Below, piece by piece: positions 16,899 to 25,136 of a stretch of DNA of 44,124 nucleotides; the first letter of the stretch is position 1; each line of letters begins with the position of its first letter. The DNA comes from Flavobacteriales bacterium UBA974 (GTDB taxonomy: Bacteria; Bacteroidota; Bacteroidia; Flavobacteriales_D; Sanyastnellaceae). The notes beneath the pieces are model-generated. The model worked only from the letters and a program-made list of their open reading frames with translations, was not told the origin of the DNA and ran no database searches. A program made the position numbers and the translations under genes. The stretch spans positions 10,760-54,883 of the forward strand of contig DBBW01000003.1 in the NCBI GenBank assembly GCA_002292405.1, given 5' to 3'.

Positions 16899-19800
16899 CT
16901 ATCTCAAGAGTGATACGTGTCCGTGAATTAGATGTGCGCCGTCTTGGTCCTCGTATCTTAATGAATACAAGTAAACAGCGTCGGGGCAATAGTGGGTTCC
17001 GTTTGCGGATTCGCCAGTCCATACTTGTTCCGCGTCTTCCGAGTAAAACACCTCTTCACCCCATCTGTTATAAATAATAAGTCTATATCCTTGTAGTCTG
17101 AGTCCTGCGACATAAAAAACATCGTTTATCCCGTCGTTATTTGGGGTGAAAGATGTCGGGACGTAAATGGGATAAAAAACATCGAGGTATGTGGAGTCCA
17201 TTCCCTCACATCCATTTTCATCTAACGCATGGAAAACATACCATCCCGGCTCGGCAGACAGGACTTCTGGGAGGGTGCAATACGAGCAACTTAAATTTTC
17301 CTCTGGGGTCCACCAATAAGTATCGCCACTTGTCGATCCGAGCAGCCTTACTTCATCAAGCCATTCAACATCTCGGTCAGGTCCAGCATTAACGATCGGG
17401 GGTTGCCCCACATATACTGTAAGCTCATCACTGGCAGTACAACCATTGGAGTCTGTAACATAAACCGTGAAGGTTGTTGTAAACACCGGGAAAACATATG
17501 TGTCGTTACTCGTTGATTGAGAAACAAGTGATGCTGGAGACCAAACATATGTGGAGCTCTCTTGATCATTTCCTGTCGCCGTCACATGAAACTCATCTCC
17601 TCTACAGATGCCGCCATCTTCTGAAGCTTGAGCAGTCGGAACGATAACATGCACAGAGACTTCATCAGTTCCTATACCACATATATTTTGTATAGAAACT
17701 GTGTATGTAATGTCTTGCGTTGGCGTTGCATATGGTGTTTGGATATTCGCCATATTCAAATTCGTAGAGGGTTCCCAAAACCAAGCATCGCCAGGTGCTC
17801 CAGGCAAAGATGTTCCGTGTCCTGTACATATTTCAATCGGATCATATACTTGACCTCCTGGTGGTTCTGGAACGACAGTAATCTGGATTTGTTGGGTGTC
17901 TGAGCAGCCGAAATCATCCGTAACAGTAACAGTATATTGGGTGTTGACATTCGGGGCGGCACTCACTGTAGAAGATGAAGGATCATCTAATCCTGCAGGG
18001 GGAAACCAAGAATAGCCCGTTCCACCCTCAGCAGAAAGCTGGATATTTTCACCCAAGCAGATTGTTGCAGCTATGGGGGTTGCTTCTGCCTCAACGGAAC
18101 TCACTTGAACCGTTACTTGGGTTTGGCCTGAACCACACTCATTTTCATCGTAAACGGTATATGTAGTGGTCTCTGTAGGTGTGGCAATAGGGTTAGCAAC
18201 ATCTGTTGCACTTAGTGTTGGGTCATTAAACCAAAACAAACCATCTGACCCCCAAGCGTTAAGCTGAACTTCTTCGCCTAAGCAAATGGGTTCGACTAGA
18301 TCAATGGTAAGGTCAATTGGTTCACCAATGGTTAAATCAAGCGTTGAAGATTGTTCATCTAAACATCCGAGCGGATCTGAAACAGTAAGGGTAACCTCCC
18401 AATCTCCAGCTGAACTATATGTATGAAACGGTTCGAATTCATCGCTAATCTCTCCATCTCCAAATTGCCACAAATACACACCTCCCCCTTCGGAATTATT
18501 CACGAATTGTATCGGTTCTTCTGGGCAAATGATGTCTGGTGCGTCAAGGTCGATGTCAACATAGATTGTTCCGAGTTCAAACTTAAAAACTCCGATATTA
18601 CAGTTGAAACTATCGTTCGTAGAGCTCCAAGCCCCCGGCGTAGTTGGAAAATCGCTATTCCCGCCACAACCAGCACACACAGCTTGATAAACAGTACCGT
18701 TTTTATCAAACCTTGAGGTACCTCCATCTACATGCTCCGCCGATTGTCCCCCTCCGAAGAACGAGCCATAGATTAATTGCTCAGCTCCAGGATTAAGCAT
18801 CCCAAGCCAAAAATCGCTGTCGTCAGATGTAAATTGATAAGGGCCGCCTGTAATTGGCATGCCTTGGGTGCCGCTATTGTTCCCCGCCTGTGAACTACTA
18901 TTTGTACCTCCGCCCCAACCACATAGGTATATCTGTCCACAGTCGCTGACAAGGAAAGCCGTAGGGCTGATATCTATGCTACCGGCATTGTTGGGGTTTC
19001 CAACTCGGGTATTCCAAAGAAGATTTTGGAGTTGAACATCGAAGCAGGCAATAAATTGACCGGCATTAGGGCTGGCGTCGTACACTGTGCCTGAGAGAGG
19101 TAGGTCCCCAATTGTTTGGCCTAACAAATAAATGTTGTCATCCTCATCAACCTGAACGAAATACGACTGATCATAGGAAGAGCTTCCGTAATAAGTGCTT
19201 GCAAGTGGTGTCCCTCCTCCATTGGGAAAACGGGTTACAAAAGCGTCTGCTACTCCTCCGAAAACAAACTGATGCGAAGAGCCCAGAGCAGGGTAATCTG
19301 TGCTGCGAGTGCCACCACAAACGACAGGCTCAAAAGCGGAAGTGAACTGGACTCCGTATGCTGCGTCTGCCTGAGATCCTCCAACATAGGATGACCACTC
19401 TAAAGTGCTTAAATCAGGACTCATCCTGAATAAAACACCATCTGTAGTTCCACCATTATAACTCGGATAGGGTCCCGCTATCATAGGGAAATCAACACTT
19501 GAAGTCACTGAAGCGACCCAAGGCCTGTCGAGCTCGTCAACATTGATCTCCCCTCTAAAAACGTCGCCATAGTTGTAATTCAACATCGAGCCGGAGTTAA
19601 TTCCATCGTTGCCGGATCCACCTACATAGGTTCCGCTCAACAACCCTCCTGTTCCTGAGGAGAATTTTAAGATGAAGAGGTCTGAACCGTTTGAAAAATC
19701 CCCTGGGAAATTACAACAAGCTTGTAAATTGACGGATGATCCGCCGTTAAACGACTCGTCAAAAGATCCTCCTGAAACTGGGAAATTGGAAGAGCCTGTC

Positions 19801-20864
19801 ATACCAAAAGCATAAAAATCTCCTGCAGAATCAGCAACAAGGGAGGAGCAAATATCCATGCCGTTACCACCCACAATGGTGCTATACACCAAGGCTGTTC
19901 CATCTGCAGAAAATACTGTAATTCCTATATCGAAAGGCCCGTCTCCAGCAGCGAAAGTGGTAGAAACGGCACCCGCCGTAGTGGGGTATGTTCCCATTCC
20001 CCCGTCCCACAATGCGGCACCAGCAATCGCCCTGCCGTCATCATCAAAAGCAGCCGTAAACCCCCAATTTGCTTGGGTTGCTCCTATATAAGTTGCAAAT
20101 ACAAGATCTGGGTCTATTGTTAATCTAAGATCTGGATTGTAGTCCCCTATTTCAAAACTCACCTCTGTCATTCCATCTAACCTCTTTGTCAATTTGTAGT
20201 GGCACTCAACTTGTGAAATACGCGAGCCGTCGATTAATTGGTATGCAAATGGAACACCTTCGATGATGTCTCCCGTCTCGCCCATGAGATGTAACAGTGA
20301 TCCGTCTGGTCTCAAGCTGAGCTCTGTTCCTTCATGTATCAAGACGATGTTTGAGGGGTCTGCTCCCGGCTCTACTATCCAGTCGTACTTCAGTTTTTTC
20401 GTTCCTCTCGCTCTTCCATCCATGATTAATTCTATTCCAGGCCAAACCTCTTTATATCTCACCTGTCCCACCGCATCAAGCCCACTTACCCATTTCGTTT
20501 CGTCGCTACCTCTGTAATAATTTACTTTGTGCCCAAGCTCATGACGGCTTGATTTTTCTGACTCTGGATTTCCTTCTTTAAAGCGAACTCTCCAGGCGTG
20601 AGATAACAGTGTTTCACTTCCGTGATTGCCACTTTTATGGTCCCACAAATCATCGTAACCTTCTCCAGCAACCCATGCCGTCCATCCATTTTCTTCCATC
20701 CAGAAAACCCCACCATCTAAGTCAGCTCGGTATGAAACAAAAGAGTCCCATTGCCCTTGGTTTAGTATGAAGGCTAAATCTGAGGAGTGTTGTTGTGAAA
20801 ATAATGACGCACCTGAAAACAGGAATACTAGAAAAACTAAGATATGTACGACACCTTGTTTCAC
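16899..20864 (-). CDS. Large secreted SBBP/PKD protein with type B T9SS C-terminal domain
   Basis: 1321 residues. Signal peptide 1-24 (ASLFSQ), then an N-terminal domain found in SBBP-repeat proteins (about 25-250; FILNQGQWDSFVSYRADLDG). A long beta-propeller-like section (about 250-790) has SBBP repeats of the form STYYGSSSYDQSYFVQVDED, then PKD-like folds (WQFGDGE, HTYSSAGDWEVTLTV) and SprB-like repeats (YTVTVTDDFGC) to about 1230. The end (1234-1321) is a gliding-motility type B T9SS domain: PTSFTPNNDGINDVF, IYNRWGEEVFYSE. It is thus exported by T9SS to the surface. The start is a GTG whose GTGA overlaps the gpsA stop, so it is coupled to gpsA. Surface binding function likely but unproven. 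Confidence 0.9.
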   Translation of the reverse strand: MKQGVVHILVFLVFLFSGASLFSQQHSSDLAFILNQGQWDSFVSYRADLDGGVFWMEENGWTAWVAGEGYDDLWDHKSGNHGSETLLSHAWRVRFKEGNPESEKSSRHELGHKVNYYRGSDETKWVSGLDAVGQVRYKEVWPGIELIMDGRARGTKKLKYDWIVEPGADPSNIVLIHEGTELSLRPDGSLLHLMGETGDIIEGVPFAYQLIDGSRISQVECHYKLTKRLDGMTEVSFEIGDYNPDLRLTIDPDLVFATYIGATQANWGFTAAFDDDGRAIAGAALWDGGMGTYPTTAGAVSTTFAAGDGPFDIGITVFSADGTALVYSTIVGGNGMDICSSLVADSAGDFYAFGMTGSSNFPVSGGSFDESFNGGSSVNLQACCNFPGDFSNGSDLFILKFSSGTGGLLSGTYVGGSGNDGINSGSMLNYNYGDVFRGEINVDELDRPWVASVTSSVDFPMIAGPYPSYNGGTTDGVLFRMSPDLSTLEWSSYVGGSQADAAYGVQFTSAFEPVVCGGTRSTDYPALGSSHQFVFGGVADAFVTRFPNGGGTPLASTYYGSSSYDQSYFVQVDEDDNIYLLGQTIGDLPLSGTVYDASPNAGQFIACFDVQLQNLLWNTRVGNPNNAGSIDISPTAFLVSDCGQIYLCGWGGGTNSSSQAGNNSGTQGMPITGGPYQFTSDDSDFWLGMLNPGAEQLIYGSFFGGGQSAEHVDGGTSRFDKNGTVYQAVCAGCGGNSDFPTTPGAWSSTNDSFNCNIGVFKFELGTIYVDIDLDAPDIICPEEPIQFVNNSEGGGVYLWQFGDGEISDEFEPFHTYSSAGDWEVTLTVSDPLGCLDEQSSTLDLTIGEPIDLTIDLVEPICLGEEVQLNAWGSDGLFWFNDPTLSATDVANPIATPTETTTYTVYDENECGSGQTQVTVQVSSVEAEATPIAATICLGENIQLSAEGGTGYSWFPPAGLDDPSSSTVSAAPNVNTQYTVTVTDDFGCSDTQQIQITVVPEPPGGQVYDPIEICTGHGTSLPGAPGDAWFWEPSTNLNMANIQTPYATPTQDITYTVSIQNICGIGTDEVSVHVIVPTAQASEDGGICRGDEFHVTATGNDQESSTYVWSPASLVSQSTSNDTYVFPVFTTTFTVYVTDSNGCTASDELTVYVGQPPIVNAGPDRDVEWLDEVRLLGSTSGDTYWWTPEENLSCSYCTLPEVLSAEPGWYVFHALDENGCEGMDSTYLDVFYPIYVPTSFTPNNDGINDVFYVAGLRLQGYRLIIYNRWGEEVFYSEDAEQVWTGESANGTHYCPDAVYLYSLRYEDQDGAHLIHGHVSLLR

Positions 20865-21874
20865 TTTAACTGGTCTGATAAAAGTCTCATTTCCAAAACA
20901 GGAGACATACGCTCGTGAAGGATTCTATACACCGCATCTGCGATAGGTATCTCAACCTTAAACTCTTTGTTCATCTCAAATATACCTTTTGCTCCTGTCA
21001 TTCCTTCGGCGACCATTTTAAGTTCTATCACTGCTGCCATTACTGTATAACCGCTTCCAACCATCGTGCCAAGTGCCCTGTTGCGACTATTCACGCTGTA
21101 GGCCGTTACTAGGAGATCTCCTAGATACGGGCTGGTCTTAATGCTCCTGTCAATATCGTGAACCACATCAATAAATCTCTTCATCTCAATAGCAGCATTA
21201 CAAATCAGGACTGAAATGAAGTTGTCTCCATATCCCAACCCATGGGCTAGCCCAGATCCAACAGCATATACGTTCTTCAAAACTGCCGCTAACTCAGCTC
21301 CGAAAACATCATCCGATGTGCTAACTGTGATATACTTGGTTCTCAAAAATGGAGCGAAAATTTCTGCTTGAATTGTGTCTGGACAAGCCACTGTTAGGTA
21401 GGAAAGCCTTTCACGAGCAACCTCTTCTGCATGGCACGGCCCACATATTATACCGATTTTTTCATAAGGGATATCAAATCTCTTGTGAAGATATCTAGCG
21501 GGAATAGAATTGTATTTAGAAACCATGCCTTTTATGGCAGAAAACACCAGTTTATTTGAGAAGGGCGTAAAAGCTGAGTCTTCACCAAACACGTCGTTAA
21601 ATGCCTCGTCTAAAAACATCGAAGGAATCGCTACAATGAGTATATCGCTTGATTCTATCACGACTTTCATGTCTGTCGATAGCTTGAGTTTCTCTACTTG
21701 GAACTGAATGCTCTGGATATATTTAGGGTTATTTCCATGGAGCACTATGTGATCTATGGTGTCTTGAGACCTAACCCACCAGTTGAGTTCTTCCACATTT
21801 TCGCACAGCATTTTTACCAGTGCCGTAGCCCAACTTCCACTACCTAAAACTCCAATTACAGGCTTCTTCGACAT
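20861..21874 (-). CDS. gpsA: Glycerol-3-phosphate dehydrogenase [NAD(P)+]
   Basis: Reduces dihydroxyacetone phosphate to sn-glycerol-3-phosphate for phospholipid synthesis in the cytoplasm. 337 residues from ATG 21874 (a TTG at 21877 is in frame but less likely). Rossmann motif VIGVLGSGSWATALVKMLCE, ILIVAIPSMFL, ICGPCHAEEVARER, and catalytic lysine in AAVLKNVYAVGSGLAHGLGYGDN are all present. TAACTTAG, four bases before the ATG, is a one-mismatch -7 box, so it may have its own promoter. The stop overlaps the start of the large T9SS cargo gene by GTGA. Neighbourhood with surface proteins is not explained by function. Confidence 0.95.
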   Translation of the reverse strand: MSKKPVIGVLGSGSWATALVKMLCENVEELNWWVRSQDTIDHIVLHGNNPKYIQSIQFQVEKLKLSTDMKVVIESSDILIVAIPSMFLDEAFNDVFGEDSAFTPFSNKLVFSAIKGMVSKYNSIPARYLHKRFDIPYEKIGIICGPCHAEEVARERLSYLTVACPDTIQAEIFAPFLRTKYITVSTSDDVFGAELAAVLKNVYAVGSGLAHGLGYGDNFISVLICNAAIEMKRFIDVVHDIDRSIKTSPYLGDLLVTAYSVNSRNRALGTMVGSGYTVMAAVIELKMVAEGMTGAKGIFEMNKEFKVEIPIADAVYRILHERMSPVLEMRLLSDQLK

Positions 21875-21878
21875 CAAG

Positions 21879-21886
21879 CTAAGTTA
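21879..21886 (-). promoter_or_regulatory. -7-like box directly upstream of gpsA
   Basis: TAACTTAG on the minus strand, four bases (CTTG) before the gpsA ATG, differing from TAnnTTTG in one position. It lies in the short gap between the OmpA/LysM gene and gpsA and could start a leaderless transcript. Confidence 0.35.
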
Positions 21887-21891
21887 GCGAA

Positions 21892-24189
21892 TTAAGGCAA
21901 ATAAATTAATATATCCTGCCCCTCTCTCATTTTCTCGGATTTAAGGCCATTCCAAGTTTTAATCTCTTCCATTTTTACCCCGTACTTTTTCGCAACTCCA
22001 AAAAGAGTCTCTCCAGCTTTCACTCTATGCACATAAGCCCTTTCATTAGGTCTTAAAATATTTGCTGTCGTCCTTCTATTTGCTTGATGTACTGACTCTT
22101 TACAGTCCTTCTCATCCTTACACTGCTCAAGTAAAAACTGCTCACTAGCTCCATATGTTGTTATTCTTTCACTGCTTACGCCAAACTTGACAAAAGCTTC
22201 TCGAACCGCTTCCGCCCTTGCTTGACTAAGAGAGTCGTTATATGTGTCTTTACCTCTCGAATCACAATGAGAAATCACAAGAACATGTGCTTTTGAGTTT
22301 TCGATTAGGTGCCTTGCAAAGGTCTCAATGATAGGCCTGTCGTAATATTTCAATTCAGCCCTGTCAAAATTCCAGTGTAGTTTAAGATTTACGATATCAC
22401 CCTCAATAATTTTTGTTTCCATTATTAAGTCTTTATCCTTTAATCTCTCTTTATCGTTGTCAACGATAGCGTTAAGAGGAGCAATAACCCTTGTGTATTC
22501 ACAAAGCCCATCATCAACTATAGCTTTAGAATTATAGTTCAGCGCAAATGGGTCTATGCATCCAACTGAGATAACAATAGGGATGGGTACTGTTATGGTA
22601 AGAGACTTTTGGGCTTGGTCTTCAGGGGTGGTAAAGGGAGTTGCTGAATACCTCAACGCACCAGGGCATTGAATCATGTATGTCTGATCGCGTAGAACCC
22701 TAGACGACCACTTGCCCGAACCGTCGGATGTAAATTCTGTTAACTCTGAAGCTCCTGTCGTCTCAAGTGCAGCATCTATTCCCGGCCAAGGAGTACCATC
22801 ATGCTCATTTACTATTTCTACGAATAGAGTTATCTCTGGATCGTAATCTGAAAACTGATAAAGAGCATCTATACCATTTCTGTCAGATGTGTAAACCCCT
22901 TGAAACCCTTTTGGGAAAAGCTGAACCCCGAAATCATCTCCTGAAGAATTTATTGGATATGGAAGATCATCCTCAACATACAGCCAATCTTTTGAACTGT
23001 CGGTTCGGGTGGCATAAACAATATCCAGGCCTCCTAAACCCTTGTGACCATTCGAGCTAAATAATAAGGTGTCGGGGTGACGTAGTGTTGCAAATGCATC
23101 ATCTAGGGCTGTGTTAATTATTGGTCCTAAATTCTTAGGATTACTCCACTCTCCTAATATTTTTTCTGAGCTCCACAAATCCATACCACCATATCCACCT
23201 GGCATATCTGATGTGAAGTATAAGGTTTTTCCGTCGGGAGAAAGAGCAGGATGGGCAAACATATATTTCTCATCACAAAAACGAATTCTTGCGCCTGTAT
23301 CCCAGATTTTTGTGCCTATAGAACTCGTTATTAATTCCGCCTCAAACAGCTGAATAGGATACAACACTTTTTCACCAACCGGACGTGTTAATTTTTCAAA
23401 TGTTGAAAGTTGGGGAGGAACGTAGGTTTTGCCTAAAATGCCGCTCGATTCACCTGAAATATGAGCAACTACACCATCGTGGAATTCAGTATTTAACTCA
23501 GTTAAGGGTTCTGAAAAAAGTTCGAGGTGGTTTTCTGTGGCTAAGGTGTCAATGATAACGCCCTTCCACAGGTCCATTAGCCTATTTCCTGTGTAATCAT
23601 CTATAAATGTCTCCGCTCCACGTCTCTGGGAGTAGCTTAGAGGGCTTTCTGCCACAAAGTACAGCTCACCCCCTACTCTATGTGGCAAGGACGCGCTTGC
23701 AACAGATGCGCTTTTTGAGTCTTTGCTAGTTATTTTAATGGGTCTTACTTTAAAATAAACGCTGTCGGCCTGCCTTTCTTCTATTGACGATAGTGTGGTC
23801 AGCCTTATCTCTACTTTCTGGGAATTGCTGCATTTGTTATACATTTCTTTTGCCTCATCGTACCTCCCTAAAGACATCAAGGTCTCCGCTTTATCAAATA
23901 ACAGTTTTTCTGTTAATCCTGAAGTGTTCTCAATAAAATCAATGCAGTATAAGGCTCTTTTGTGCGCGTTCAGTTTGAGATAGATTGGAACTAGGGCCTC
24001 GTAAGCTTCGTTTTTTTTATCTCCTTTTATCGCACGCTCATATTGAGCTGCTGCTTCAACAAAAGCGCCTTGATTTTCAAGGGTTTGGGCTTCTAAAAAG
24101 AAATGAGTGGAGCATCCCGAAAGAAGAGAGGTTGTTATAAATGCACAGGAAATCGCCACGCTTGCCATATATGTTTTCCTGGCAAACAT
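21892..24189 (-). CDS. PorE-like OmpA-family lipoprotein with C-terminal LysM domain
   Basis: 765 residues from the ATG at 24189 (the in-frame TTG at 24192 is unlikely). Lipoprotein signal with lipobox LLSGC; TPR-like helices at about 30-115; a PD40/WD40-like propeller at about 300-440 (FAHPALSPDGKTLYFTSDMP, LLFSSNGHKGLGGLDIVYAT); a carboxypeptidase-regulatory-like fold at about 455-535; a C-T-D/A-x-N-Y...DDGLCEY surface-protein motif near 550; an OmpA peptidoglycan-binding domain at about 620-720 (SHCDSRGKDTYNDSLSQARA); and a LysM domain at 720-765 (HRVKAGETLFGVAKKYGV). The architecture is that of T9SS protein PorE plus an extra LysM. Its ATG overlaps the PorP/SprF stop by one base. Confidence 0.9.
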   Translation of the reverse strand: MFARKTYMASVAISCAFITTSLLSGCSTHFFLEAQTLENQGAFVEAAAQYERAIKGDKKNEAYEALVPIYLKLNAHKRALYCIDFIENTSGLTEKLLFDKAETLMSLGRYDEAKEMYNKCSNSQKVEIRLTTLSSIEERQADSVYFKVRPIKITSKDSKSASVASASLPHRVGGELYFVAESPLSYSQRRGAETFIDDYTGNRLMDLWKGVIIDTLATENHLELFSEPLTELNTEFHDGVVAHISGESSGILGKTYVPPQLSTFEKLTRPVGEKVLYPIQLFEAELITSSIGTKIWDTGARIRFCDEKYMFAHPALSPDGKTLYFTSDMPGGYGGMDLWSSEKILGEWSNPKNLGPIINTALDDAFATLRHPDTLLFSSNGHKGLGGLDIVYATRTDSSKDWLYVEDDLPYPINSSGDDFGVQLFPKGFQGVYTSDRNGIDALYQFSDYDPEITLFVEIVNEHDGTPWPGIDAALETTGASELTEFTSDGSGKWSSRVLRDQTYMIQCPGALRYSATPFTTPEDQAQKSLTITVPIPIVISVGCIDPFALNYNSKAIVDDGLCEYTRVIAPLNAIVDNDKERLKDKDLIMETKIIEGDIVNLKLHWNFDRAELKYYDRPIIETFARHLIENSKAHVLVISHCDSRGKDTYNDSLSQARAEAVREAFVKFGVSSERITTYGASEQFLLEQCKDEKDCKESVHQANRRTTANILRPNERAYVHRVKAGETLFGVAKKYGVKMEEIKTWNGLKSEKMREGQDILIYLP

Positions 24190-25136
24190 CAAAAATATCG
24201 AGGATTTTGAATGACCGAAGTACGTCCACCGAAATTGAAACCAATTTGTATTTCATGTGTGGCCCCTAAGTATGTGTTTAAACCTTTTGCTGCAAAATCA
24301 TACGAATATCCCAACCTGAGGTTATAGGGCAGGATCGCCTCTAGCGACGCTATATATGTAGAACTCGATCTATATCCAGCTCCCACCCATATCTGAGATC
24401 CACTGGGCCCGTTCTCCATAAATAAAGCATGTAGGTTTAGGTCAAATAATATTGGAGCATTATCCATGTATCTAATAAGAAAGCTGGGTTTTAAATCCAC
24501 CCCCATTGGTGTCGATTTAACTCCGCCGCCATAGAGATAGTAATGTCTGTTATAGAACCTCTCATCCGATGAAGACCTTAGAATATCATCTTTAGCATAA
24601 TAACTCGGTGATGAGAATCCGGCATACCATTTTCCGCTTGTGGCGGACATAAATGTGCCAAATCCAAGGGTAAGAAACCCCTCCTGGATATTGCCGTTGT
24701 TATAAACCGGGTCATTTTCGTCCCAATAAATTAAATCGCTAAGTTTTGCAGAATACCCTACATATCCCGCCCTAATCCCGAAGGAAACATTCCCCAAGCG
24801 AGTACGAAGTTTATAACTTAAATCTCCGGAAAATGTTTTCTCGCTAACCACCGCTATTCTATCTGATGTAATTACAAAACCTAAACCAATTGGCGCGTTT
24901 TTCAATGAGCCATCGAGACAAAAAACCTGAGATGTTGGAGCTCCGTCAACTTTCCACTGGCTTCGATGCATCGAGCTGAATTGTGTGTAAGAGTGCGCGC
25001 CAGCATAGGCTGGATTCAGCATTAATGAATTGAAATTATATTGTGAAGCTAAGTAGTCTTGTTGTGCGTAATGTGATTCATAGACACCTACCACAAATAG
25101 AAGGCTAAATATAAATATATAGCTCTTACTTCTCAT
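24189..25136 (-). CDS. PorP/SprF-family outer-membrane protein (T9SS-associated)
   Basis: 315 residues with a signal peptide (1-24) and a beta-barrel-like remainder. The hallmark start of the mature part is QDYLASQYNFNSLMLNPAYAGA, followed by SSMHRSQWKVDGAPTSQVF and GLGFVITSDRIAVVSEKTFSGDLSYKL (given in parts), all typical of PorP/SprF. In Flavobacterium johnsoniae, sprF follows sprB and is needed to export that adhesin. Here the gene follows a type B cargo gene with an ATGA overlap and precedes a PorE-like gene, so a dedicated exporter/anchor role for the upstream adhesin is inferred. Confidence 0.92.
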   Translation of the reverse strand: MRSKSYIFIFSLLFVVGVYESHYAQQDYLASQYNFNSLMLNPAYAGAHSYTQFSSMHRSQWKVDGAPTSQVFCLDGSLKNAPIGLGFVITSDRIAVVSEKTFSGDLSYKLRTRLGNVSFGIRAGYVGYSAKLSDLIYWDENDPVYNNGNIQEGFLTLGFGTFMSATSGKWYAGFSSPSYYAKDDILRSSSDERFYNRHYYLYGGGVKSTPMGVDLKPSFLIRYMDNAPILFDLNLHALFMENGPSGSQIWVGAGYRSSSTYIASLEAILPYNLRLGYSYDFAAKGLNTYLGATHEIQIGFNFGGRTSVIQNPRYF

